Part shown: positions 27,297 through 36,591 of the stretch, piece after piece
How positions within the stretch are numbered: position 1 is the stretch's first letter
Layout of the letters: every line of letters starts with the position of its first letter
NCBI RefSeq assembly: GCF_003114835.2
Contig: NZ_AP025028.1
Location: 1,392,001 to 1,456,000, forward strand
Direction of reading: 5' to 3'
DNA: 64,000 nucleotides
Source of the DNA: Leptospira kobayashii
GTDB lineage: Bacteria > Spirochaetota > Leptospiria > Leptospirales > Leptospiraceae
Position numbers and translations under genes: made by a program
Notes under the pieces: generated by a model
Databases searched by the model: none
The model's input: only the letters and a program-made list of their open reading frames with translations
Told to the model about the DNA's origin: nothing

Positions 27297-27901
27297 ACCC
27301 AACCAAAACCTCTCATTCCGAATCTTCCGTCTCCACCAAACAGGAATTAAAGAAAATTCTGATCCAAACGGCGATCTCGATCGTCATTGTGGTGGGAATC
27401 GTATTTGCACTGGCATATTTTTTTAGAAAACCACTTCTCGGCCTTTCTTCGGTTTTTGTAGAATTATTCGGTTATCTTGGCCTTTTCTTTGGAATGATGC
27501 TTTCCGATAGTCTTCCTGCATTTATCCCTCCTGACGCCTTTTTAATGTTAGCCGTAACTGGAAATATGAACGGACTGCTTACTATTTTTTGGATGGGAAC
27601 CGGCAGTATTATCGGAGGTAGCCTAGCCTACGTCATCGGTAGATATTTGATTCCCAGGTTTCATTTGGGAAGACAGATGGTTTTGCATTATGAAGACAGA
27701 CTACTTCCTTATGTAAGGAGATATGGTTTTTGGGCAGTGGTTCTCGCTGCGCTCACTCCCATCCCTTATTCGTGGATGGCTTATACCGTGGGAACTTTCA
27801 AAATGAAATACAGATTGTTTTTTCTCGGATCGCTCTTTCGTTTTGCCCGCATGGCGATTTACTTTTATGCAATGCTCGCCGGTTGGGTGAGTGGGGTTTA
27901 G
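27293..27901 (+). CDS. VTT/DedA-like inner-membrane protein
   Basis: A 202-aa membrane protein of the VTT (SNARE-associated Golgi, DedA/YqaA-like) group. It has a hydrophilic N-terminus, a first membrane segment (about 24-45) and a second hydrophobic region around GYLGLFFGMMLSDSLP. The re-entrant core includes GSIIGGSLAYVIGR and the ALTPIPYSWMAYTVGTF motif typical of these transporters or scramblases. DedA proteins help recycle polyprenyl or other lipid carriers. The TTG start overlaps the pth stop (TTGA), and no ATG lies near, so coupled translation is likely. Confidence 0.82.
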   Translation: MNPTKTSHSESSVSTKQELKKILIQTAISIVIVVGIVFALAYFFRKPLLGLSSVFVELFGYLGLFFGMMLSDSLPAFIPPDAFLMLAVTGNMNGLLTIFWMGTGSIIGGSLAYVIGRYLIPRFHLGRQMVLHYEDRLLPYVRRYGFWAVVLAALTPIPYSWMAYTVGTFKMKYRLFFLGSLFRFARMAIYFYAMLAGWVSGV

Positions 27902-27904
27902 ATT

Positions 27905-28135
27905 GTGGATTTAGAGAGATTGTTTCCGATTTCCAGAGAAGAAATCATCCTAGAAAAAGTCCGTTTTTTTTATTTGCCGGATCGTACTGCACAGTTTATT
28001 ACAAATATTTTGGACGGAAAAGTTTCCGAGAGGAGCCTCGTATGCTGCCATTCCGGATGTGACGTGTGCAACGATACCATATACAAATGTTATATGATGG
28101 TGAAAAAGTCACTTGAAGAAAACAAATCGGGATGA
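27905..28135 (+). CDS. Small Cys-rich hypothetical protein
   Basis: A 76-aa protein without signal peptide, starting at GTG 27905 only 3 bp after the membrane protein. The C-terminal half has five cysteines in a tight cluster, CCHSGCDVCNDTIYKC, which could bind zinc or an iron-sulfur cluster in the cytoplasm. I do not recognise a family. It is held in a densely packed co-directional run (pth, VTT protein, this, rarA), which supports it being a real gene. Confidence 0.65.
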   Translation: MDLERLFPISREEIILEKVRFFYLPDRTAQFITNILDGKVSERSLVCCHSGCDVCNDTIYKCYMMVKKSLEENKSG

Positions 28136-28147
28136 AATCCTCATCCT

Positions 28148-29410
28148 ATGTCCTCTCTTTTTCCCGGCCCGAACAAACAAGTTCCTTTAGCGCATAAAAT
28201 CAGGCCCAATACCTGGGAAAGATTTTTGGGGCAAAAAAAAGTAGTGGGGCAAATCCAGTCACTTACCAAACCCACATCGATCCTTTTTTATGGACCACCT
28301 GGTACCGGTAAGACGACGCTTGCCCATCTTATTGTCGACAAATGGAATTTACCAAAACGGTTTTTATCCGCAGTTACAAGCGGAGTGAAAGAACTTCGGG
28401 AAGTCATAGAGGAGTCCAAAAAGATAGGAACCATCGCATTATTTTTGGATGAGATCCATCGTTTTTCTTCCTCCCAACAGGACGCGCTTCTTCCTTCCGT
28501 AGAGCAGGGAGATTTGATCTTACTCGCCGCCACAACGGAAAATCCTTCTTTTCGAATCAATCGTGCCTTGCTCTCCCGAATGCAGGTGTTTCGTTTGCAG
28601 TCGTTAGATGAAGAAGAGGAAAAGGGAATCATCGACTCCGCTTTGGAAATAGAAGGAGAAGGGCGAACCTTTACCGAAGAGTCAATGAAGGAAATCTTGA
28701 ATGCGAGCGGAGGAGATGCGAGGAAGTTACTGGGAATCCTGGAAGGATTGATTTCCCAAACAAGACCGGGAACGGAAATCGGAATCACTCAGGTGGAAAA
28801 TTTTCTCGGTGCCCGTGTGATCCAATATGATAAAAACAAAGAGAGTCATTATGATGTGATCTCCGCATTTATCAAATCCTTACGCGGTTCCGATCCTGAT
28901 GCAGCACTTTATTATCTGGCAATTATGCTTGAGGGAGGAGAAGATCCTCTTTTTATCGCAAGAAGACTTGTTGTATTTGCGAGTGAAGATGTGGGTAATG
29001 CAAGCGTACATGGACTTCCTTTGGCGATCGCTACTTGGCAGGCAGTCGAAAGAATAGGAATGCCGGAAGCCAGGATTCCTCTCGGACAGTGTGTCAGCTT
29101 TCTTGCCAGCGCACCAAAATCAAATGCAAGTTATATGGCAGTCGATGGCGCCTTGTCATTTGTAAGATCGAATAAGTCTACCTTTACCATCCCCAATCAT
29201 TTGAGAAATGCTCCGACCATCACTCATAAAAAGGAAGGAGCGGGGCAGGATTACAAATACCCTCACAATTTTGCGAACCACTTTGTCAAAGAAAGATATT
29301 TTCCCGAAGAGTTTTATCCGAACCCACCTAAGTTTTATTTGCCGACGAACCAAGGGATGGAGAAAAATCTAAAGGAACAATTGAATAAACTCTGGGGAGA
29401 AGATAAATAA
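28148..29410 (+). CDS. rarA: Replication-associated recombination protein A (AAA+ ATPase)
   Basis: RarA/MgsA (420 aa) is a clamp-loader-like AAA+ ATPase that acts at stalled replication forks. It shows Walker A FYGPPGTGKTTLA, Walker B LFLDEIHRFS, sensor 1 LLAATTENPSF and the RarA-specific helical C-terminus (SFLASAPKSNASYMA and YKYPHNFANHFV). Length is normal. It is the last gene of the plus-strand run and ends inside a convergent hairpin. Confidence 0.96.
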   Translation: MSSLFPGPNKQVPLAHKIRPNTWERFLGQKKVVGQIQSLTKPTSILFYGPPGTGKTTLAHLIVDKWNLPKRFLSAVTSGVKELREVIEESKKIGTIALFLDEIHRFSSSQQDALLPSVEQGDLILLAATTENPSFRINRALLSRMQVFRLQSLDEEEEKGIIDSALEIEGEGRTFTEESMKEILNASGGDARKLLGILEGLISQTRPGTEIGITQVENFLGARVIQYDKNKESHYDVISAFIKSLRGSDPDAALYYLAIMLEGGEDPLFIARRLVVFASEDVGNASVHGLPLAIATWQAVERIGMPEARIPLGQCVSFLASAPKSNASYMAVDGALSFVRSNKSTFTIPNHLRNAPTITHKKEGAGQDYKYPHNFANHFVKERYFPEEFYPNPPKFYLPTNQGMEKNLKEQLNKLWGEDK

Positions 29411-29425
29411 CATATTTATCTTCTC
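29397..29425. terminator. Convergent hairpin terminator
   Basis: A perfect 13-bp inverted repeat (GAGAAGATAAATA at 29397-29409 and TATTTATCTTCTC at 29413-29425) has a 3-nt loop. Its left arm includes the last codons of rarA. It lies between the convergent rarA and SpoIIE-phosphatase genes and is symmetrical enough to serve both. Confidence 0.65.
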
Positions 29426-29459
29426 GAATCCCCGATTCCATCTTGCACGGACAAGTCCA

Positions 29460-31841
29460 TCAGATCACTGAAATTTTTCTCTTTTGTTTCGCGTGAACGT
29501 GTTCGATTCTTGCTAAATATTTTTCCAATTTCTCCAGTCGATGCTCGTCGTTCGTCGAATCGATTGCAAAATGCAAAAGTTCTTTCGCTTTTTGAAATTC
29601 TCCTTTTTTAGCATATAACACAGCTAAATTGGTTGTGTTGTTTGAAAACTGAGGTTCCCGCAGTATCAATCTTTCCGAATATTCTATCGCTTTGTCTATA
29701 TTGCCCGATTTTTGATAAGCAAAAGACAAAGAGAGCAGTATATAATTGTTATCGGCTTTTACCGATAAATATTCTTCACCGTGTTTGATTGCCTGATCGT
29801 ATTCTTTGCTTGCGATTTTAAATTTGACCAGACTGCGCAAGACCTCCAGATTTTGATGACCCAGTTCATAAGCCTCTTCCAATAATTCGAGCGCTAGTTC
29901 CAAATTGCCTTTTCGAATTTCATTTTTGAATTTTCGAATTTGATCCAAGTCTTGAGATAAACCCGTATTTTCCTGTTTTTCCGGGGAAATATATTCCAAT
30001 CTGAATAAAGATAAATCATCTGTTAGGTCCCCCGTTTGTTGAATGGAACGTACGATTCCTTCCAGATCACCCTGTCTTCTTCTTACATGTTCCAGAAAAA
30101 GTTTTTCATCGGAATTTAGAAAATGACCTCCACTGCAAGCTCCGTGAACCAATATATCATCTTTTCCGTCGGACCCGCCTATGATGATATCTCCTCCCTG
30201 CATATGAAAAATATTAATGGCAAATCGATCTTGCGGCAAGGTCGCACCGATTTTTAAATAACTGTATTTTGTTTCTATAAAACTGGCGATGCCATCTCTG
30301 TATAAAATCAGATTCGGATGTTCCGCGTTTACAAAGTACAAAAGCCCCGATTCATCTTCCAGAAGCCCGAGAACCAAAGATACAAGCATCGTATAATCGA
30401 AACTTTCGAAAGTTTTATTCAACTCATTGAATACTTCCCTGATCCATTGTTCGGGATATTGGTTTTGATAATCTTCACGGTTTTTGGTTCTTTCTATGAT
30501 GGAGCCGAAGACCGCACCTAGAACGAGTGCACCTGCTGCTCCTTGCAACGATTTTCCCATTGCGTCTGCATTTATGAATACAGTATGTTTTTTTCCCCGA
30601 AGAAAAATCGTATGTGCAATGGATAAGTCTCCTCCGATTTCTCCCTTTTTACCTTTGAACGAAAATTCCTTTTTCTGCTTGGTTAAAAATTCGATTTTCA
30701 CTTCGTCGCTTTCGATTTTGGTTCCACCCAAAGGTTTTACCAATAGGGAAGTCAGATAATAATCTCCATCCTGATGAAGTTTCATTTTTTGAATTTCTTC
30801 CGCGACTTCTCTTTTTTCGATTTCAGAGGCAATACTCCTGCTCATCATTTCAATCACTTCTATAAAATGGTCTTCAATCGGAGTTCCTCCCGTTTCTTTG
30901 GAAAAAAATCCGATGGAACCTTCTACTTTTCCATTGATGATAATGGGAACTTCGATGAATTTGCTAAATCCGTAATCTTTGAAAAACAGAGTTTTTTGCA
31001 GTCCGTCTTCCGAATGAATGTCTTCATAATAAATTGTTTTTCCGATTTCGGATCCTTTTGCAAAAAAAGTATCTACAACCCGAAACTGATCTCCCGGTTT
31101 TAGATTGGCAACATCTCCTTCAATTCTCACGATTCTGTACTTGTCCTGTTTTAACCTGCTGATCAGTCCTATCGGAAAGTGAAACAGATTGAGACCTGTT
31201 TTGAGATAGCCGGAAAATAAATCCTCGATTGAATCGAAGTTAGATGTCGCAAGCCTATGGATTTCTTTTAAAGAATGACTTAAGGCATAGACCGACTCGA
31301 TGGAATGGGAAATATACGTATCCGATTTTCTTCTTTCCAGCTCCTGTGCTGTTCTAACGGAGATTAGTTCAAAAATTTTCAGGACCCGTCCGAGGTTTCG
31401 TATGTTTTTATTCTCCAGAACCGAGATGACTCCGATCACTTCTCCGGAACGATTTTTCAGAGGATAACCCAGGTAATGTGTTCCTTTGACGGAAAGAACG
31501 GATTCGAATCCGGGGTATCTTTCTTCCAAATGATCCGAATGGTAATGTGATTTTGTTTCTATCACTTCGGAACAAGGTGCGATATCGGCATTGTAGGTTT
31601 GACGAGGGAGCAAATCTCCCGAATGAACCAAGGCCAAGGTTTGGAAAACGGCAGAATCTTTTTTCCACTCCGCAATCCAAACGGTTGATAGGTGGAGAAC
31701 ATTCGCCAATCTCAAAACTCTTGTTTGAAAAAAATCACCGGAGGGAGGGGATAAAAGTAACGAAGATAGGTTTTCCAGAGTTTCTTCCGATTCTTTGGAA
31801 ATTTCATAGGGGTTGTAGCTTGGTCTGACTTCTGTAAACAT
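29460..31841 (-). CDS. GAF-GAF-SpoIIE protein phosphatase with C-terminal TPRs
   Basis: A 793-aa signalling protein. Two GAF-type sensor domains (about 25-175 and 190-345) precede a PP2C-like SpoIIE serine phosphatase domain (about 365-620) and a TPR-like helical tail (about 640-785). In the phosphatase, GGDLS, FINADAMGKSLQG and IIGGSDGKDDI hold the Asp and Gly residues expected for metal binding. Such proteins usually dephosphorylate anti-sigma-factor antagonists; the target is not evident here. There is no membrane segment. AAGGAG precedes the ATG at 31841. The 161-bp gap upstream separates it from a co-directional hybrid kinase gene, and the pair could share a pathway. Confidence 0.9.
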   Translation of the reverse strand: MFTEVRPSYNPYEISKESEETLENLSSLLLSPPSGDFFQTRVLRLANVLHLSTVWIAEWKKDSAVFQTLALVHSGDLLPRQTYNADIAPCSEVIETKSHYHSDHLEERYPGFESVLSVKGTHYLGYPLKNRSGEVIGVISVLENKNIRNLGRVLKIFELISVRTAQELERRKSDTYISHSIESVYALSHSLKEIHRLATSNFDSIEDLFSGYLKTGLNLFHFPIGLISRLKQDKYRIVRIEGDVANLKPGDQFRVVDTFFAKGSEIGKTIYYEDIHSEDGLQKTLFFKDYGFSKFIEVPIIINGKVEGSIGFFSKETGGTPIEDHFIEVIEMMSRSIASEIEKREVAEEIQKMKLHQDGDYYLTSLLVKPLGGTKIESDEVKIEFLTKQKKEFSFKGKKGEIGGDLSIAHTIFLRGKKHTVFINADAMGKSLQGAAGALVLGAVFGSIIERTKNREDYQNQYPEQWIREVFNELNKTFESFDYTMLVSLVLGLLEDESGLLYFVNAEHPNLILYRDGIASFIETKYSYLKIGATLPQDRFAINIFHMQGGDIIIGGSDGKDDILVHGACSGGHFLNSDEKLFLEHVRRRQGDLEGIVRSIQQTGDLTDDLSLFRLEYISPEKQENTGLSQDLDQIRKFKNEIRKGNLELALELLEEAYELGHQNLEVLRSLVKFKIASKEYDQAIKHGEEYLSVKADNNYILLSLSFAYQKSGNIDKAIEYSERLILREPQFSNNTTNLAVLYAKKGEFQKAKELLHFAIDSTNDEHRLEKLEKYLARIEHVHAKQKRKISVI

Positions 31842-32002
31842 AGTGCCACTCCTTGGAATGAATTTCGAAATTCTGGGAGATAGCTCAAGGCCTAATTCGT
31901 TATCACGGAATAAAAATCTAATATAGCGTATATTTGTTTATGCAAAAAGAAGCAGATTCTGGCAATACGGAGGATTCCCTTTGATTCGGGGAAAATTCAT
32001 AT

Positions 32003-34546
32003 TTATTCCTGAGACTTTCTTTCAATCAACCATTCGTAGAGCGCTTGCTCGATTTCTCTCTTTTGAAATGGTTTGGGTAAAAAAGAAGACATTCCCGCTC
32101 TCAAACATTTTTCCCTATCTTCTTGGAAAACGTCGGCAGTGACCGCAATGATAATCGGTTTCGGATTTATATTTTCATCTTTTAAAATTTCTTCCGAAGC
32201 GCCGATTCCATCCAGGTTCGGCATATTGATATCCATAAAGATCAATTGAAACGTATTGGCTTTTGTTTTGGCAACTGCCTCCCGTCCGTCCCTCGCTGTA
32301 TCGTGTCTGACCTTTAATTTTTTTAAAAAATTAGAAAGCAAAAACAAATTGGTAGGATCGTCCTCCGCAATCAAAACATACGTGTTTGGTGGTAATTGGG
32401 AAAGATCCACGGAATCTTCCGAACGGAGAACTCTTGAAACCTGATTGCGAAGCAACCGAATTCTGAATTCAAAAGTAGTACCGACAGGATAGTTTCTCTT
32501 TGCTTCCAATTCCCCTCCCATCATATCGGTGATTTTTTTGGCGATGGCAAGACCTAGTCCGGTCCCTCCGTACTTGCGGGAAATACTCGAATCCAGTTGC
32601 GTAAATCTTTGGAACAAAGAATCCATTTTATCTTCCGGAATTCCTATTCCCGTATCGGTAACTGATATTTTGTATTGAATCCAATTTCCGGTATTTTCTT
32701 TTTCCGAAGAAAGATGGATTTTGATTTCTCCCGTTTCCGTAAATTTCACGGCATTAGAAATTATGTTGAATAACACTTGTTTGATTCTATTTTCGTCTCC
32801 GTGCGCAAGGTATACGAAATCGGGATCGAAATTCACTTCGAACTTGACTTGTTTTTTCTCCGCCTGGTATTTGAAAATTCCTTCCGCTAGCTCAAGTAAG
32901 ATTTTCCAGGAGAAATCCGTTTCCAATAATTCGATTTTTCCAGCTTCCAATTTCGAATAATCCAAAATATCGTTTAAGATGGTTAACAGGGATTGTCCGC
33001 TGTCTTGCAACATTTTCAGATACTGTTCCTGGTCCTTCGTCAATGGAGTCATCTTAAGTAACTCTGCGATTCCCAAGATACCGTTCATGGGAGTTCTTAT
33101 TTCATGACTCATCGTTGCTAAAAATTGGGATTTGGCGTTACTCGCCGTCTCTGCAATCTGTTTGGCGATTTCATATTCTTCCGTACGAAGCCTGACTTGC
33201 AATTCGAGTTCGTATTTTTGATACTCTTTCAGATTCATAAGTTCCGTATGAGTTTTGTTTTTTGCTTCCAGAGTTTCGCCTAACTTATCTACCAGATTTT
33301 CCTTTTCTTCTAAAGTTTTGGTGATTTTTTTTGATAAGATCACCGCTTGTATGAATATGAATAATAAAACCCCTAAATGGGAAATATAGCCGGTATGGAT
33401 AAAACCGAAATTGAATAGCAGATCGTTAAGAATCGTAATCGTGGTAATGAAATATGCCACGAGCATCAAGTCCGCACCTTCCCGTTTCCTGAAGAAAGCC
33501 CTTATGAAGAAAGGAATATAAACGATCAGTGCGAAAGCCAAAAATCCGAATAGATAGGCGGCAAAATGAGTAAAAACTGGTACGGATAAAAACAGTGTAA
33601 ATAGAAAGGAAATCAATATCACTCTAAGACAGTTTGTGAATAATTTGGGAATGTCTTCGGGAAAAAGCAGGTCGTAAAGAGTGACCATAAGGATCCCGAT
33701 CAGATAAATCACTCCGAATAAGAAACGGATATAGGAATCAAATTCGAAATTAGGAAATAGATAATAAAAAGTATGCGTTTCGAAATTCAACTGTCGAATT
33801 CCCATTACAATGCAAAAAAGACCGAATAACAGATATTCTTTGGACCGCAATCTGGAAAGATAAATGATTAAATGATATAAACCGATGATAATGATGGCTG
33901 AGCAGCTTGCAATGTCCCGCATTACAAACTCGATATGCTGTCTTGCAATCGATTCCCATTTCCCAAAATACATAGGCTCCCAAAATCCGTGATTTTCGTG
34001 ATTGAAATTGGAAACCCAGATGACGATTTCCACTTGTTCCGGAAGATTTCCCAAATAGGAAACGCCTGGTTTCAAATCCGGTTTCATGGTTTGAAAACTA
34101 TCTCCCGTTTTTCCTACCTTAACCACCGAACGGGAGTTAATGAAAATTTCAAATGCGGACATGATCTCCGTCCAAAACAAACCGTAATGGATCGTACTGT
34201 TTGAAGGAATGCGAAGTTTGAGCCGGTAGGTGGCTTTTCCGAAGATAGGAGGATTTTCTCCTTTGATTTTATAGAACTTCCAAAAGGAAGGAACGGGGAA
34301 ATAACCTTGGCATTTTTCTTTCCAAAGGGATTCGTCCGATCCGGGAGGAATCAATTCATCCCAACAAAATTCCCAATCACCTTTCAGATTCACCAAACCT
34401 TGATTTGGTTCCCATGCGGAAAGATCCATGTTTCCTTCGATTGCGTCGGGATGGGAGGATGTGGCTACTTTGCAGGAAAAAAAAGAGAGGGCAAGGATAA
34501 GTAATAAAAAGTAATTTTTTTTCAAATGGGAAAGCGAAAATACCAT
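32003..34546 (-). CDS. Hybrid sensor histidine kinase with 7TM-DISM sensor
   Basis: An 847-aa hybrid kinase. The N-terminus looks like a lipoprotein signal (LSFFSC, Cys25). It is followed by a periplasmic jelly-roll 7TMR-DISM sensor (about 45-210), seven membrane helices (about 210-400), a coiled coil, a HisKA domain (SHEIRTPMNG, His481), HATPase (NIISNAVKF, DTGIGIPEDK, GTGLGLAIAKK) and a receiver (FMDINMPNLDG, Asp772). DISM sensors are thought to sense carbohydrates or related ligands. The frame is open upstream to 34642, but ATG 34546 is preferred because AAAGGT lies before it and the signal peptide starts there. No DNA-binding output domain is attached, so a separate effector is expected. 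Confidence 0.92.
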   Translation of the reverse strand: MVFSLSHLKKNYFLLLILALSFFSCKVATSSHPDAIEGNMDLSAWEPNQGLVNLKGDWEFCWDELIPPGSDESLWKEKCQGYFPVPSFWKFYKIKGENPPIFGKATYRLKLRIPSNSTIHYGLFWTEIMSAFEIFINSRSVVKVGKTGDSFQTMKPDLKPGVSYLGNLPEQVEIVIWVSNFNHENHGFWEPMYFGKWESIARQHIEFVMRDIASCSAIIIIGLYHLIIYLSRLRSKEYLLFGLFCIVMGIRQLNFETHTFYYLFPNFEFDSYIRFLFGVIYLIGILMVTLYDLLFPEDIPKLFTNCLRVILISFLFTLFLSVPVFTHFAAYLFGFLAFALIVYIPFFIRAFFRKREGADLMLVAYFITTITILNDLLFNFGFIHTGYISHLGVLLFIFIQAVILSKKITKTLEEKENLVDKLGETLEAKNKTHTELMNLKEYQKYELELQVRLRTEEYEIAKQIAETASNAKSQFLATMSHEIRTPMNGILGIAELLKMTPLTKDQEQYLKMLQDSGQSLLTILNDILDYSKLEAGKIELLETDFSWKILLELAEGIFKYQAEKKQVKFEVNFDPDFVYLAHGDENRIKQVLFNIISNAVKFTETGEIKIHLSSEKENTGNWIQYKISVTDTGIGIPEDKMDSLFQRFTQLDSSISRKYGGTGLGLAIAKKITDMMGGELEAKRNYPVGTTFEFRIRLLRNQVSRVLRSEDSVDLSQLPPNTYVLIAEDDPTNLFLLSNFLKKLKVRHDTARDGREAVAKTKANTFQLIFMDINMPNLDGIGASEEILKDENINPKPIIIAVTADVFQEDREKCLRAGMSSFLPKPFQKREIEQALYEWLIERKSQE

Positions 34547-34746
34547 AAAACTACCTTTAGGTGAAAGAGATGAAGGATCATCGGGTTTCAAATGAAAAAA
34601 TTCGCCTGTAAAGAAACATTTGCTCCTTTGTTTCAAGAGCAATCTATTTATTTTATATTTCGAAAAGCTAAATACGTATTCCTGCCTGCAAGAGGTAAAC
34701 TCGATTTTGGTTTGTTTTTTCCGAAACTAAAAACCACTCGTTTTTC

Positions 34747-34995
34747 CTAAATCTCAGGTCTTTCTTTTTTTTTGGGTCGTTCCGATCTTCCCTGGGGAAT
34801 GGATTCGTACTTTCCCGCAAAGTTCCCGAATAAATGTCTCCCTAGGGGGAGTTTTTCCATCCAAGGATGTTCTTGTAACAACTGTTCTGTTGCCGGTTCC
34901 CGCGGACTAAGTTTTGTCCGGAACAAGTCAGTTAGGATTTTTTCGGATTTTTGTTTTATGGACGGGAAAGCGGGGAAAGTAATTTGTAGATTCAA
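34747..34995 (-). CDS. Possible small hypothetical protein next to a Fur-like box
   Basis: An open frame of 82 codons with codon use like its neighbours. The product is charged and helical-looking (KSEKILTDLFRTKLSPRE, then EQLLQEHPWMEKLPLG), with a basic tail RPKKKERPEI. I recognise no family. The only start near the 5' end is a TTG (34993-34995) that lies inside a palindrome, and the ribosome binding site is weak. It may be a short gene, a remnant or not coding. Confidence 0.28.
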   Translation of the reverse strand: MNLQITFPAFPSIKQKSEKILTDLFRTKLSPREPATEQLLQEHPWMEKLPLGRHLFGNFAGKYESIPQGRSERPKKKERPEI

Positions 34996-35018
34996 TTGAG
35001 AGTGATTCTCAATTGAAT
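34990..35018. promoter_or_regulatory. Fur-box-like palindrome upstream of the nuo operon
   Basis: A perfect 12-bp inverted repeat (ATTCAATTGAGA and TCTCAATTGAAT) is separated by 5 nt. The central 15 bases, TGAGAGTGATTCTCA, differ at three positions from the 7-1-7 Fur core TGATAATNATTATCA and closely resemble Fur boxes of the TGAGAATNATTCTCA type. It sits between a possible minus-strand ORF and nuoA, about 115 bp before the nuoA start. A simple hairpin terminator is the alternative reading, although no gene ends here. Confidence 0.45.
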
Positions 35019-35133
35019 GACTCGGTGGTCATTTTGTACAGATTTTCAAAGGCGAACTGTAAATTTTCATGATTTCCTTACTATAAAGAATCTAGCCTTG
35101 ACAATAGGGCTATTGAATGAGATGATTCTATCA

Positions 35134-35511
35134 ATGGGTTTAGCTCCAGATAGTTTCGCACCTATCCTTATCCAGCTTGCTTTGGGAATCGGTTTTTCCG
35201 CAGTCATCCTATCGCTTGCTTTCCTTCTCAACCCCAAAAAAAAGTCGAAACCTGCAGACACATTCGAATGCGGAGTGACTTATTACGGGGACGCACGCGG
35301 CCTTTTCAACATTAAGTTTTATTTGGTCGCCGTCTTATTCATATTATTCGATATCGAGGCGGTCTTTCTTTATCCTTGGGCTGTTAATCTTTTGAATTTT
35401 AAGAATGCCGGCCTTGGCGGATTCTTTCTGATTGAAATGTTTTTTTTCTTACTTATACTTGTAGTAGGCCTGTATTATATCTGGAAAAAGGGGGCATTGG
35501 AATGGGACTAA
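35134..35511 (+). CDS. nuoA: NADH-quinone oxidoreductase subunit A
   Basis: NuoA (125 aa from ATG 35134) is a three-helix membrane subunit at the junction of complex I's hydrophilic and membrane arms. The hallmark loop [21 protein letters not shown] and the segment [15 protein letters not shown] are present. The frame is open from 35017, but the family N-terminus aligns with [17 protein letters not shown] 35122 is an alternative four codons earlier. It opens a 12-gene operon, and its stop overlaps the nuoB start by 10 bases. Confidence 0.92.
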   Translation: MGLAPDSFAPILIQLALGIGFSAVILSLAFLLNPKKKSKPADTFECGVTYYGDARGLFNIKFYLVAVLFILFDIEAVFLYPWAVNLLNFKNAGLGGFFLIEMFFFLLILVVGLYYIWKKGALEWD

Positions 35512-36062
35512 CAGATGTTTTAAGCAAACCCGGTGAAATGTTCGGAGATATGTTCCAAGTTGCCACATTGGAAGATGTGGTTCAATGGGGACAAAGTTAT
35601 TCTCTATGGCCTTACCCTTTTGCGACCGCATGTTGCGGGATCGAATACATGGGTACGATGTGCGCGGATTATGATATGGCACGTTTTGGTGCCGAACGTC
35701 CTTCCTTCTCTCCCAGACAAGCGGATATGATTTTAGTTTTGGGAACCATCACTTACAAAATGGCTCCCGTCCTTCGTCAGATTTACGATCAGTTGTCCGA
35801 ACCGAAATTTGTGATTTCCGTGGGAGCTTGTGCTTCTTCGGGAGGTATGTTCGACACCTACGGAGTGTTACAGGGTGTGGATCGGATTCTTCCTGTGGAT
35901 GTTTACGTTCCCGGTTGTCCCCCTCGTCCGGAAGCGATTCTGGATGCTCTTGTGAAATTACAGGAAAAAGTAAGATCGCAAGGTTTGGAAGCGAGACGTC
36001 AGGAAATCATGAAAAAGATCCAAGAGATCAACGAAAAAAATAAACCTCTTGTTGTTGCATGA
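35502..36062 (+). CDS. nuoB: NADH-quinone oxidoreductase subunit B
   Basis: NuoB (186 aa) holds the N2 iron-sulfur cluster, the last redox centre before quinone. The cluster cysteines are visible in [22 protein letters not shown] and [11 protein letters not shown]. Length is normal, with a short Lys/Glu-rich C-terminal tail. It overlaps nuoA at its start and nuoC at its end (ATGA), indicating tight co-translation. Confidence 0.97.
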   Translation: MGLTDVLSKPGEMFGDMFQVATLEDVVQWGQSYSLWPYPFATACCGIEYMGTMCADYDMARFGAERPSFSPRQADMILVLGTITYKMAPVLRQIYDQLSEPKFVISVGACASSGGMFDTYGVLQGVDRILPVDVYVPGCPPRPEAILDALVKLQEKVRSQGLEARRQEIMKKIQEINEKNKPLVVA

Positions 36063-36580
36063 AAGAATCAATCCAGGCTTATTTAGAATCCCATTTTTCG
36101 AACTTCCTTCTTCCTGGACGTGACATAAACACGAATCTTCCGTACTTTTGTATCAAACCGGAAGGAATTGTTCCCGTAGCAAAGGCGCTGAAGGAACATC
36201 ATGAATTTCAGTTTCAGTATCTGAATGACCTAACTGCTGTTGATTGGCTAGGAAAGTTGGAACCGCGGTTTGAGATAGTATATTTGCTTCGCTCTCCCAA
36301 AAACAAACATTTCCGTATCCAACTTCGCACTCCTGTAGAAGAAGGGGAATCCGTTCCGAGCCTTGTTGAAGTTTTTGTCGGTGCCAACTGGCCCGAGAGA
36401 GAAGTGTTCGATTTGTTCGGAATTCCTTTTGCAAATCACCCTAGAATGGAAAGGATTCTTATGCCTGATAATTTCATCGGACATCCTTTGCGTAAGGATT
36501 ATCCTTTGGAAGGTCCGGGACAGGATTACCTGATAGAAAACCTTCTTACCATTCATACGAACGAGGATATTAGCCAATAG
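36059..36580 (+). CDS. nuoC: NADH-quinone oxidoreductase subunit C
   Basis: NuoC (173 aa) is the 30-kDa-type subunit of the complex I connecting module. The signature [26 protein letters not shown] is present in full (cut here into [12 protein letters not shown] and [11 protein letters not shown]), followed by [12 protein letters not shown]. It is a separate gene here, not fused to nuoD as in E. coli. Confidence 0.96.
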   Translation: MKESIQAYLESHFSNFLLPGRDINTNLPYFCIKPEGIVPVAKALKEHHEFQFQYLNDLTAVDWLGKLEPRFEIVYLLRSPKNKHFRIQLRTPVEEGESVPSLVEVFVGANWPEREVFDLFGIPFANHPRMERILMPDNFIGHPLRKDYPLEGPGQDYLIENLLTIHTNEDISQ

Positions 36581-36591
36581 GCGGAAATCTT

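Noticed and set aside
35098..35103. TTGACA as a -35 box for nuoA
   Set aside because: At the right spacing there is no -10 hexamer, and the transcript would begin too near or inside the nuoA start.
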